16,664 nt of DNA from Thiocapsa sp035467215 (lineage in GTDB: Bacteria > Pseudomonadota > Gammaproteobacteria > Chromatiales > Chromatiaceae): the NCBI RefSeq assembly GCF_035467215.1, contig NZ_DATITZ010000340.1, positions 1 through 16,664 on the forward strand. The letters are read 5' to 3'. Position numbers and translations under genes: made by a program. Below the pieces are notes generated by a model that was not told where the DNA came from, searched no databases, and worked only from the letters and a program-made list of their open reading frames with translations. Each line of letters begins with the position of its first letter. Position 1 is the first letter of the stretch. Below are positions 1-7,285 of the stretch, one piece after another.

Positions 1-611
1 CCGAGCAGTATCCGAACACCCACCGTAACCTGCTCATGGCCCTGCTGGACGCGGCGCGCTGGACCGATGCGCCCGAGAATCGTCCGAGCGTCGCCGAGCT
101 GATCGCGCCGAGCCGTTACATCAATGCCCCGGTCGAGATCGTGCGTCAGTCCATGACCGGCACCTTCCGCTATGCGCTCGACGAGCCGCCGGTCGCGATG
201 CCCGACTTCAACGTCTTCTTCCGCTTCGCGGCGACCTATCCCTGGCGCTCCCACGCGCTCTGGTTCCTGACCCAGATGGTGCGTTGGGGCCAGATCGAGA
301 AGGCGATCGATCTGGCCGCCGTCGCCGCCGAGGTCTATCGGCCGGACCTCTATCGCGAGGCGGCCGATGCACTGGGTCTGGCGTCGCCCGCGCTCGACCA
401 CAAGCGCGAGGGTCTGCATGCCCGCGGCTGGATGCTCGAAGAGGCAAGCATCCCGCTGGCGATGGGGCCGGATCGCTTCTTCGACGGATCGACCTTCGAT
501 CCCGCCGATCCGCTCGGGTACATCGCCGGTTTCGATGTCCAGCGGCGTGCCTGCTCGCTGGACGCACTGGCGGCGGCGAACGGCGGACCAGCCGAAGCGG
601 CGACGATCTGA
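1..611 (+). CDS. Nitrate-binding ABC transporter/sensor protein, NrtA/NasS/NrtC family (3' part only)
   Basis: The reading frame is open from the window edge (first complete codon at base 3), so the N-terminus and the start lie upstream; 202 residues are visible. They match what I know of the C-terminal half of nitrate-binding NrtA-like proteins: a 'TYPWRSHALWFLTQMVRWGQ' type segment, and near the end 'FFDGSTFDPADPLGYIAGF', typical of this family's C-terminus. The family captures nitrate in the periplasm (NrtA), senses it in the cytoplasm (NasS, partner of the antiterminator NasT), or forms the regulatory C-terminal domain of the ATPase NrtC. The fragment cannot separate these three. It ends 53 bp before nirB on the same strand, which fits a nitrate uptake or sensing role in the same operon. 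The family call is fairly safe; the exact member is open. Confidence 0.8.
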   Translation, partial: EQYPNTHRNLLMALLDAARWTDAPENRPSVAELIAPSRYINAPVEIVRQSMTGTFRYALDEPPVAMPDFNVFFRFAATYPWRSHALWFLTQMVRWGQIEKAIDLAAVAAEVYRPDLYREAADALGLASPALDHKREGLHARGWMLEEASIPLAMGPDRFFDGSTFDPADPLGYIAGFDVQRRACSLDALAAANGGPAEAATI

Positions 612-664
612 GGCCCACGGCAACGCCCCGACAGACGAATTCCAAACACGGAGAACCGATCAAG

Positions 665-3103
665 ATGAACAAAGAACGCTTGGTCCTGGTGGGCAACGGC
701 ATGGCCGGGATGCGCACCATCGAAGAGCTGCTGAAGCTGGAGCCGGACCTCTACGAGATCACGGTCTTCGGCGCCGAGCCGCATCCGAACTACAACCGCA
801 TCCTCCTCTCGCCGGTGCTCTCCGGGGAGAAGACGATCGACGAGATCATCCTGAACAGCCGCGACTGGTATGCGGAACGCGGGATCACACTGCACACCGG
901 CGACCCGGTCGAGCACATCGACCGACGCAACCGGCTGGTGCGCAGCCGCTCCGGTCTGGAGGTGCCTTATGACCGGCTGGTCCTGGCGACCGGGTCTAAC
1001 CCCTTCATCATCCCGGTGCCGGGGGCGGATCTTCCCGGCGTGCTCGGTTACCGCGATATCGCGGATGTCGAGGCGATGATCGAGACCGCACGGGGTTTCA
1101 AGCGCGCCATCGTCATCGGCGGCGGACTGCTCGGACTCGAGGCCGCCTACGGGTTGCAGCAGCAGGGCATGGAGGTGACTGTCGTGCACCTGCTCGACAC
1201 CTTGATGGAGCGGCAGCTCGATAAGCCTGCCGCGGCGCTCCTGAAGGCATCGTTGGAGAAGCGCGGGCTGACCTTTCTCATGGAGGCCCAAACCGCGGCG
1301 ATTCAAGGTCGCGACCGGGTCGAGTCGGTCCGCTTCGCCGACGGCAGCGAGATCGCGACCGATCTGGTCGTGATGGCGGTCGGCATCCGCCCGAACATGG
1401 CGCTCGCCCAAAGCGCCGGGATCCATTGCGAGCGCGGGATCGTGGTCGACGACACCATGTTGACCTACGACGCGCGCATCTACGCGATCGGCGAGTGCGT
1501 GCAGCACCGCGGACACTGCTACGGCCTGGTCGCGCCGCTCTTCGAGCAGGCCAAGGTCTGCGCCAATCATCTGGCCAAACTCGGCTATGGCCGCTACCAG
1601 GGCTCCGTGACCTCGACCAAGCTCAAGGTGACCGGCATCGATCTCTTCTCCGCCGGTCAGTATCAGGGCGGGGACGGCTGCGAGGAGATCCGCTTCCAGG
1701 ATCCGGGCGCGGGCATTTACAAGAAGTTGGTGATCCGAGAAAACCGGCTCGCCGGCGCCGTGCTCTACGGGGACACGATCGACGGGGCCTGGTTCTTCCA
1801 GTTGATGCGCGAAGGGACCGACATCTCGGAGATACGCGAGGATCTGCTGTTCGGGCAGGCCCATCTCGGGGACTCCGGCCACGGCGGTCAAAGCCAGGCC
1901 GCGCTCATGACCGACGAGATGCAGGTCTGCGACTGCAACGGCGTGTGCAAGGGCGAGATCGTCAAGGCGATCACGAGCAAGGGTCTCTTCACGCTCGAGG
2001 ACGTCAAGTTGCACACAAAGGCGGCGGCCTCATGCGGATCCTGCACCGGCCTGGTGGAGCAGATCCTGGCGAGCACGCTCGGGAGCGACTACTCCACCCC
2101 CGAGGCCAAACCCATCTGCAAATGCACCGACTACAGCCACGATCAGGTCCGCGCGGCAATCCGCGAGCAACACCTCACGAGTCTGAGCGACTGCTTCGAG
2201 AAGCTCGACTGGCGCCAACCCGACGGCTGCCACGTCTGCCGGCCCGCGCTCAATTACTACCTCATCTCCACCTGGCCAGCGGAGGCGCTCGACGACAGCC
2301 AGTCGCGCTTCGTCAACGAACGTGTCCACGCCAACATCCAGAAGGACGGGACCTATTCGGTCATCCCGCGCATCTTCGGCGGTGAGACCTCGCCCGCCCA
2401 GCTGCGCGCCATCGCCGAGGCGGCCGAAAAATATGCCGTGCGCTCGGTCAAGATCACGGGCGGCCAACGCATCGATCTCCTGGGCCTGACGAAAGAGCAG
2501 TTGCCGCACATCTGGAAGGATCTGACCGACGCCGGTTTCGTCTCGGGCCACGCCTACGGCAAATCCATGCGCACGGTCAAAACCTGCGTGGGATCCCAGT
2601 GGTGCCGCTTCGGCGTGCAGGACTCGACCAAGATGGGCATCGAGCTGGAGGAGCTGACCTGGGGCTCCTGGACCCCGCACAAGTTCAAGCTCGCCGTCTC
2701 GGGTTGCCCGCGCAACTGTGCCGAGGCAACCATCAAGGACTTCGGCGTCGTCGCCATCGAATCCGGCTGGGAGCTGCACATCGGCGGCAATGGCGGTGTC
2801 AAGGTCCGTGCGACCGATGTCCTCTGCCGGGTCACCACACCCGAGCAAGTCAAGGAATACTGCGGCGCCTTCATGCAGCTCTATCGCGAAGAGGCACGCT
2901 ATCTGGAGCGCACCGCACCCTGGGTCGAGCGGGTCGGCCTGGCCTACATCAAGAAACGCATCGTCGAGGACGAGATCGGGCGCCGCGCCTTCTACAAACG
3001 CTTCCTGGAGTCGCAAGAGCAGGCCCAGGTCGATCCCTGGAAGGAACGCGCGGCCGGGGCCGAGGCGCACGAGTTCACGGCGTTGAAGCAGGTGAATGGG
3101 TGA
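665..3103 (+). CDS. nirB: Assimilatory nitrite reductase [NAD(P)H], large subunit
   Basis: An 812-residue cytoplasmic flavo-iron-sulfur-siroheme enzyme that reduces nitrite to ammonium with six electrons from NAD(P)H. Domain order: FAD-binding Rossmann motif GNGMAG (10-15); NAD(P)-binding motif GGGLLG (152-157); BFD-like [2Fe-2S] cluster with Cys422, Cys424, Cys457 and Cys460; a second cysteine group of the same layout (Cys485, Cys487, Cys522, Cys525); then the sulfite/nitrite reductase domain with siroheme-[4Fe-4S] ligands Cys641, Cys647, Cys681 and Cys685 (TCVGSQWC and SGCPRNC). Length is close to the roughly 800-850 residues usual for NirB/NasB. The ATG at 665 was chosen because the protein begins directly at the flavoprotein strand and an ACGGAGA ribosome site lies upstream (648-654); the open frame further upstream is overlap with the previous gene. 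Its stop codon TGA is also the first three bases of a heptamer repeat array. Confidence 0.97.
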   Translation: MNKERLVLVGNGMAGMRTIEELLKLEPDLYEITVFGAEPHPNYNRILLSPVLSGEKTIDEIILNSRDWYAERGITLHTGDPVEHIDRRNRLVRSRSGLEVPYDRLVLATGSNPFIIPVPGADLPGVLGYRDIADVEAMIETARGFKRAIVIGGGLLGLEAAYGLQQQGMEVTVVHLLDTLMERQLDKPAAALLKASLEKRGLTFLMEAQTAAIQGRDRVESVRFADGSEIATDLVVMAVGIRPNMALAQSAGIHCERGIVVDDTMLTYDARIYAIGECVQHRGHCYGLVAPLFEQAKVCANHLAKLGYGRYQGSVTSTKLKVTGIDLFSAGQYQGGDGCEEIRFQDPGAGIYKKLVIRENRLAGAVLYGDTIDGAWFFQLMREGTDISEIREDLLFGQAHLGDSGHGGQSQAALMTDEMQVCDCNGVCKGEIVKAITSKGLFTLEDVKLHTKAAASCGSCTGLVEQILASTLGSDYSTPEAKPICKCTDYSHDQVRAAIREQHLTSLSDCFEKLDWRQPDGCHVCRPALNYYLISTWPAEALDDSQSRFVNERVHANIQKDGTYSVIPRIFGGETSPAQLRAIAEAAEKYAVRSVKITGGQRIDLLGLTKEQLPHIWKDLTDAGFVSGHAYGKSMRTVKTCVGSQWCRFGVQDSTKMGIELEELTWGSWTPHKFKLAVSGCPRNCAEATIKDFGVVAIESGWELHIGGNGGVKVRATDVLCRVTTPEQVKEYCGAFMQLYREEARYLERTAPWVERVGLAYIKKRIVEDEIGRRAFYKRFLESQEQAQVDPWKERAAGAEAHEFTALKQVNG

Positions 3104-3163
3104 GGAGTGAGGAGTGAGGAGTGAGGAGTGAGGAGTGAGGAGTGAGGAGTGAGGAGTGAGGAA
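3101..3163. repeat. Heptanucleotide tandem repeat TGAGGAG (8 perfect copies plus one degenerate)
   Basis: Counting from the T of the nirB stop codon, TGAGGAG repeats without interruption eight times (3101-3156), followed by TGAGGAA (3157-3163). The period is exactly 7 bp. One strand is purine-only except for the T. The array repeatedly presents AGGAG, a Shine-Dalgarno-like string, between nirB and nirD. Heptamer arrays of this sort are known in cyanobacteria and some purple sulfur bacteria; copy number is usually variable. Confidence 0.95.
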
Positions 3164-3180
3164 GGAATGAAGGCGGCTAA

Positions 3181-3285
3181 GAGCTGAAAGCGGGAGGCTG
3201 GAGGCTGAAAGCGGGAGGCTGGGAGCTGGAGGCTGGGAGCTGGAGGCTGGAGGCTGGAGGCTGGAGGCTGGAGGCTGGGAGCTGG
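3181..3285. repeat. Second heptanucleotide array, AGGCTGG/GAGCTGG/AAGCGGG variants (15 units)
   Basis: The stretch divides exactly into fifteen 7-bp units with no indels. Types are AGGCTGG (eight copies, including five in a row at 3244-3278), GAGCTGG (three), AAGCGGG (two) and two diverged units, GAGCTGA and AGGCTGA. A 21-bp higher-order unit is visible: 3181-3201 and 3202-3222 differ only at the first two bases. A 17-bp non-repetitive linker (3164-3180) separates it from the TGAGGAG array. The repeats run to 43 bp before nirD. Confidence 0.93.
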
Positions 3286-3328
3286 ATGCACGACGCCCCA
3301 AACACCGCAACAACACGAGGCTTAGACA

Positions 3329-3667
3329 ATGACCGCAGTCGTCGACGACATAACTTGGCTCGAAGTAGGCACGCTCGATGAGATCCCGCGGCAGGGTGCG
3401 CGGGTGCTCAAGCGAGACGAAGGCGATATCGCCGTCTTCAGGACCGCGGCGGACGAGGTGTTCGCCTTGCTCAATCGCTGTCCGCATCGCGGGGGGCCCT
3501 TATCGGAGGGGATCCTCTACGGGCGGACCATCGTCTGTCCCCTGCACAACTGGTGTCTGGATCTGGCGAGCGGTGAAGCGAAGGGGCCGGACGAGGGCTG
3601 TGCGCCCACCTATGCGACGCGGGTCGAGGGCGGCCGGGTCTTCGTCTGCGCAGACCCCGTTGCGTGA
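3329..3667 (+). CDS. nirD: Nitrite reductase small subunit, Rieske [2Fe-2S] ferredoxin type
   Basis: A 112-residue protein of the NirD/NasE type, partner of NirB in NAD(P)H-dependent nitrite reduction. It keeps a full Rieske ligand set: Cys51-x-His53 in CPHRGG and Cys70-x2-His73 in CPLHNW, which bind a [2Fe-2S] cluster. Enterobacterial NirD has lost these residues, so this form can carry electrons itself. Length is normal for the family (about 105-120). The ATG at 3329 has GAGG at 3317-3320 upstream. It lies 225 bp after nirB, an unusually wide gap for this pair, filled by heptamer arrays. A stand-alone Rieske ferredoxin is the alternative, but the position between nirB and nasA favours NirD. 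Confidence 0.92.
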   Translation: MTAVVDDITWLEVGTLDEIPRQGARVLKRDEGDIAVFRTAADEVFALLNRCPHRGGPLSEGILYGRTIVCPLHNWCLDLASGEAKGPDEGCAPTYATRVEGGRVFVCADPVA

Positions 3668-3689
3668 ACGCCATCGCTCGTAGCCCGTA

Positions 3690-3717
3690 GGTTGGGCAAA
3701 TCGCAGCGTGCCCAACC
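3690..3717. repeat. Perfect 9-bp hairpin (REP-like) between nirD and nasA
   Basis: GGTTGGGCA (3690-3698) and its exact reverse complement TGCCCAACC (3709-3717) flank a 10-base loop. It starts 22 bp after nirD and lies over 100 bp before the nasA start. There is no U-run after the stem, so it is not a canonical intrinsic terminator. The form (GTAGGTTGGGC...GCCCAACC) resembles short palindromic elements scattered in many gammaproteobacterial genomes; that resemblance is from memory. It could stabilise the nirBD transcript end or attenuate read-through into nasA. Confidence 0.7.
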
Positions 3718-3824
3718 CGCGCCGGCATCACAGGGAGCGGTTGTGTGAGAGGCCCTCTCCGCGACGCCTGTGGGCGATAGGACATGCGGATGGCATCGAC
3801 GTCAACACGTATCGGACCTGGACA

Positions 3825-6509
3825 ATGACCGAACCGACCAAAACAACCTGTCCCTATTGCGGCGTGGGCTGCGGGGTGCTCGTCACGCCGCAGGACGACG
3901 GGGCGGTGACCGTGCGCGGTGACCCGGATCACCCGGCCAACCTGGGGCGGCTCTGCTCGAAGGGCGCCGCCTTGGGCGAGACGCTCGGGACCTCGGGGCG
4001 CCTGCTCCATCCGATGGTCGCGGGCGAACAGGTGAGCTGGGATCGGGCGCTCGATGAGGTCGCCGGGAGTCTCGGCGAGATCGTCGCCGAGCACGGGCCG
4101 GGGGCGGTCGCCTTCTATGTCTCGGGTCAGCTCCTGACCGAGGACTACTATGTCGCCAACAAGCTGATGAAGGGCTTCATCGGCGGCGCGAACATCGATA
4201 CCAACTCGCGGCTCTGCATGGCATCGAGCGTCGCCGGCTACAAGCGCGCGTTGGGCGCAGACACCGTGCCTTGCGACTATGCCGATCTTGAGTCCGCCGA
4301 GCTGATCGTCCTGGTGGGTTCCAACACCGCCTGGTGCCACCCGGTCGTCTACCAGCGAATCAAACAGGCCAAGAAGGCCCATCCTGACCGCCAAATCGTC
4401 GTGATCGACCCGCGGCGTACGGCGACCTGCGAGATCGCCGACCTGCACCTGCCCATCGCGCCCGGGACGGATACCGTTCTCTTCAACGGTCTGCTCAACT
4501 GGCTCAGACGCGAGGACGCGCTCGACTGGACCTTTTTGGAGTCGCACACCGAGGGCTTCGCGGCCGCTTTCACGGCGGCACGCGAGTCGGCGGGCTCCGT
4601 GCCGCGCGTCGCCGCGGCCTGCGGTGTGCCCGAATCCGACCTAGCCGATTTTTACCGGCGCTTTGCCCGCACCGAACGCGTGGTGACGCTCTACAGCCAG
4701 GGCGTGAATCAATGGTCGTTCGGCACCGACAAGGTCAACGCCATCATCAACTGCCATCTGGCAACCGGACGCATCGGTCGACCCGGCATGGGGCCGCTCT
4801 CCATCACCGGACAACCCAACGCCATGGGCGGACGCGAGGTCGGCGGATTGGCCAATCAGCTCGCCGCGCACATGGATTTCACACCCGAGGACATCGATCG
4901 GGTCGGGCGCTTTTGGCAGGCCGACGGCATCGCCCGCGAGCCGGGTCTGAAGGCGGTCGAGATGCTGCGCGCGGTGGAGGAAGGAAGGATCAAGGCGATC
5001 TGGGTGATGGCGACCAATCCGGCCGTGAGCATGCCCGACGCCGATCGGGTCCGTGCCGCGCTGCGGGACTGCGAGCTTCTCATCTGCTCGGACCTCTTTG
5101 CCGATACCGACACCGCCCGCTGCGCCGACGTGCTCTTGCCCGCCGCAGGCTGGGGCGAGAAAGAAGGGACCGTCACCAATTCGGAACGCTGCATCTCGCG
5201 TCAGCGCGCCTTCCTCGAACCGCCCGGCGAGGCGCGTCCGGACTGGTGGATCCTCACCGAGGTGGCGCGCCGCATGGGGTTTGCCGATACCTTCCCCTAT
5301 CGCTCGGCAGCCGAGGTGTTCCGCGAGCACGCAGCCCTCTCGGCCTTCGAGAACGACGGCCGACGCGATTTCGACATCGGCGCCCTGGCGGATCTCTCGG
5401 CGACCGACTACGACCGACTCGCCCCGGTCCAATGGCCAAGCCCGGCAGGACGCGAAGCCGCACGTCTGTTCGCCGACGGCCGCTTCTACACCTCGAACGG
5501 CAAGGCCCGCTTCATCGTGATCGCACCGCGACCGCCCGCGACCGCGCCTGACGACGACTATCCGCTCGTGCTCAACACCGGCCGCATCCGCGACCAGTGG
5601 CACACCATGACCCGCACCGGTCTGGCGCCGCGCCTGAGCAGCCACATCGCCGAGCCCTTCGTGCAGATCCACCCCGTCGACGCCGCCGCGCACGGACTCG
5701 GTCGCGGCGGCATCGCCGAGCTGAGCAGTCGATGGGGTCGGATGTTGGCGCGTATCGACGTGGATGCCGATCAGCGCCCCGGCTCCGTCTTTGTCCCCAT
5801 GCACTGGAGCGACATGCTGGCCCGCCAGGCACGCGCCGATGCCCTGGTCAATCCGGTCACGGATCCCGTCTCCGGCCAGCCCGAGTTCAAACACACGCCG
5901 GTGCAGGTCCGCCTCTTTCGCGCGGCCTGGTATGGTCTTGCATTGAGTCGCGAGCGGCTGCTCGTCCCCGACGGACTGTCGCACGATGCGACAGGTCCGC
6001 AGCCCGACTACTGCGTCGCCATCCGGGCGCAGGGCTTCTGGCGCACCGAGATGGCCGGTCGCGAGCCCGTGACGGATTGGGCCGACTGGGCACGCCGCGT
6101 CTTCGGCGCGGACGGCGAATGGCTTGACTTCGCCGACAGCACCCACGGACGCTATCGCGGCGCCCGCATCCTCGACGGACGCCTCGCCGCCTGTCTCTTC
6201 ATCGCCCCGACTCCGACCCTGCCGAGCAGCCGCTGGCTCGGTGAGCTTTTCGGTGCCGAGCAGCTCGACACCCGGGCCCGCACCGGTCTGCTCGCCGGCC
6301 GACCGCCGCGCGGCCAGGTCGACGCCGGGGAAACCGTCTGCGCCTGCTTCAACGTCGGCCGCACGCGCATCGAGCAGGCGATCCGCGGCGAAGGACTCCG
6401 CTCCACCGAAGCCATCGGCGCCTGCCTGCAAGCCGGCACCAACTGCGGGTCGTGCCTGCCCGAGCTGGGTCGCATCCTCGAGCAGACGCTTGACCGCGGC
6501 GCGGCGTGA
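3825..6509 (+). CDS. nasA: Assimilatory nitrate reductase catalytic subunit with C-terminal BFD-like [2Fe-2S] domain
   Basis: An 894-residue cytoplasmic molybdenum enzyme that reduces nitrate to nitrite for assimilation. The N-terminal [4Fe-4S] cluster is bound by Cys9, Cys12, Cys16 and Cys44 (CPYCGVGC...CSKG). Cys131 in NSRLCMAS is the expected ligand of the bis-MGD molybdenum. Dinucleotide-binding segments follow, such as GRIRDQWHTMTRTG near residues 586-599. The last 60 residues form a BFD-like domain with Cys839, Cys841, Cys874 and Cys877, a fusion typical of proteobacterial NasA and a likely electron entry point. The ATG at 3825 starts MTEPTKTTCPYCG, matching the usual NasA N-terminus; a longer GTG-initiated frame from 3708 begins inside a hairpin and adds unrelated sequence. 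No separate NasC-like reductase is visible here, so the electron donor (ferredoxin, flavodoxin or another flavoprotein) is unknown. Confidence 0.95.
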   Translation: MTEPTKTTCPYCGVGCGVLVTPQDDGAVTVRGDPDHPANLGRLCSKGAALGETLGTSGRLLHPMVAGEQVSWDRALDEVAGSLGEIVAEHGPGAVAFYVSGQLLTEDYYVANKLMKGFIGGANIDTNSRLCMASSVAGYKRALGADTVPCDYADLESAELIVLVGSNTAWCHPVVYQRIKQAKKAHPDRQIVVIDPRRTATCEIADLHLPIAPGTDTVLFNGLLNWLRREDALDWTFLESHTEGFAAAFTAARESAGSVPRVAAACGVPESDLADFYRRFARTERVVTLYSQGVNQWSFGTDKVNAIINCHLATGRIGRPGMGPLSITGQPNAMGGREVGGLANQLAAHMDFTPEDIDRVGRFWQADGIAREPGLKAVEMLRAVEEGRIKAIWVMATNPAVSMPDADRVRAALRDCELLICSDLFADTDTARCADVLLPAAGWGEKEGTVTNSERCISRQRAFLEPPGEARPDWWILTEVARRMGFADTFPYRSAAEVFREHAALSAFENDGRRDFDIGALADLSATDYDRLAPVQWPSPAGREAARLFADGRFYTSNGKARFIVIAPRPPATAPDDDYPLVLNTGRIRDQWHTMTRTGLAPRLSSHIAEPFVQIHPVDAAAHGLGRGGIAELSSRWGRMLARIDVDADQRPGSVFVPMHWSDMLARQARADALVNPVTDPVSGQPEFKHTPVQVRLFRAAWYGLALSRERLLVPDGLSHDATGPQPDYCVAIRAQGFWRTEMAGREPVTDWADWARRVFGADGEWLDFADSTHGRYRGARILDGRLAACLFIAPTPTLPSSRWLGELFGAEQLDTRARTGLLAGRPPRGQVDAGETVCACFNVGRTRIEQAIRGEGLRSTEAIGACLQAGTNCGSCLPELGRILEQTLDRGAA

Positions 6510-6528
6510 ACGGCAAGCGCAATCGGAC

Positions 6529-6534
6529 TAGAAT
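6529..6534 (+). promoter_or_regulatory. Candidate -10 element for the small membrane protein gene
   Basis: TAGAAT lies 76 bp before the GTG start at 6610, in the short gap after nasA, and matches the -10 consensus at five of six positions. A good -35 hexamer at 17 bp spacing is not seen (GTGAAC), so activator help or a chance match are both possible. A 12-bp perfect palindrome, GTCCGGCCGGAC, lies between it and the gene at 6573-6584. Confidence 0.3.
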
Positions 6535-6609
6535 CAGCGCACACCCGAGACCCTGACCGCTGCACCTCATTGGTCCGGCCGGACTCGGCGCCTTGATCAG
6601 GAGAAATCA

Positions 6610-7047
6610 GTGTCCGACGTGCAAGATACCGCGCCTCAACCCGCCATCGTACAAGCCGTGCTGCGCCTTCCCCCGGCCGAGCAACAACGGCTCCTGGGTT
6701 GGTCGCGTGGCCTGGGGGAGATTCGTTACGGGACCTTGCGCGGCTTCAAGAAGGCGGCGGCCATGCTCGCACTGACCCGCGATCGCAAAGCAACCTGGCC
6801 GTTACTCAAGGTGTTGGCTTTGGCCTTGAAGCACATCGTCTGGGACGCGCGCTCCTGGACATTCCGACTTGGTGTGGGGGCAGTCCTTGCCACCTTTGTC
6901 GCGGCCGAGAACGGTGGTGCCGGGATCGTGGCCTTGGGAGGCGGGATCGGGCTCCCGCTGTGGATGTTGATCGGCGCCGGCGGCGTCTTGATCGGCCTCT
7001 TGGCGGACGCGATCGAGAAACGGAGGATGACGCGCCTCCAGGGTTAG
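6610..7047 (+). CDS. Small membrane protein of unknown function
   Basis: A 145-residue protein that I do not recognise. The GTG start is supported by AGGAG at 6599-6603, six bases upstream. Residues 1-80 are polar to amphipathic, with basic patches (RGFKK near 44-48, RDRK at 57-60). A hydrophobic stretch at about 86-99 and a longer Gly-rich one at about 104-132 suggest two membrane segments joined by a short AENGG turn, followed by a basic tail (EKRRMTR). By the positive-inside rule both ends would be cytoplasmic. It follows nasA by 100 bp on the same strand, but a candidate promoter and a palindrome lie between, so membership of the nitrate operon is uncertain. No catalytic motif is visible. 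Confidence 0.75.
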   Translation: MSDVQDTAPQPAIVQAVLRLPPAEQQRLLGWSRGLGEIRYGTLRGFKKAAAMLALTRDRKATWPLLKVLALALKHIVWDARSWTFRLGVGAVLATFVAAENGGAGIVALGGGIGLPLWMLIGAGGVLIGLLADAIEKRRMTRLQG

Positions 7048-7285
7048 CTCTGCGGGCAAGACGAGCGGCTTGACTTGAGTGAAAGGCACGACCGTTTGAC
7101 CTCGCCATTCCTCGTTCGGCGCGATGAGCCTTCGAGCCGCACGCGTTCGGCTCCTTCCTCTCGCTGCACTGCGGACCGTTCCGACGGCGGCCGCTCGAAT
7201 CGGTGCGGACATGCCCGCGTCATGCCGGCGGGATCTCTGCTAACCTTTCGAGACCGCCAGGCTCTACGACCGCCCAAGCTTCCCG
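7048..7285. other. Intergenic region before the ATPase-nuclease gene
   Basis: The 238 bp contain no supported gene. A short stem, GAGCCG (7134-7139) with CGGCTC (7148-7153), is followed by a pyrimidine-rich run and could be a weak terminator for the upstream gene. TAACCT at 7241-7246 is a possible -10 box for the downstream gene. Neither is strong. No good ribosome site precedes the ATG at 7286. Confidence 0.4.

Noticed and set aside
284..664. N-terminal extension of nirB
   Set aside because: It overlaps the nitrate-binding protein gene in another frame; the ATG at 665 has a ribosome site and begins at the flavoprotein fold.
350..2014. Long - strand open frame opposite nirB
   Set aside because: Shadow of nirB with His/Asp/Leu-rich low-information translation.
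2030..3487. - strand frame through the heptamer arrays encoding Ser-Pro-rich repeats
   Set aside because: The repetitive peptide simply results from 7-bp units read in three frames; the rest is antisense to nirB and nirD.
3708..3824. N-terminal extension of nasA from GTG at 3708
   Set aside because: The start lies within a perfect hairpin, the added residues are Arg-rich and unlike NasA, and the ATG at 3825 matches the usual N-terminus.
4641..6431. Long - strand open frame opposite nasA
   Set aside because: Shadow of nasA; no domain recognised and no ribosome site.
7134..7160. Intrinsic terminator after the small membrane protein gene
   Set aside because: The stem is only 6 bp and the following run is mixed C/T rather than a T tract, so it is recorded only as a weak possibility within the intergenic entry.
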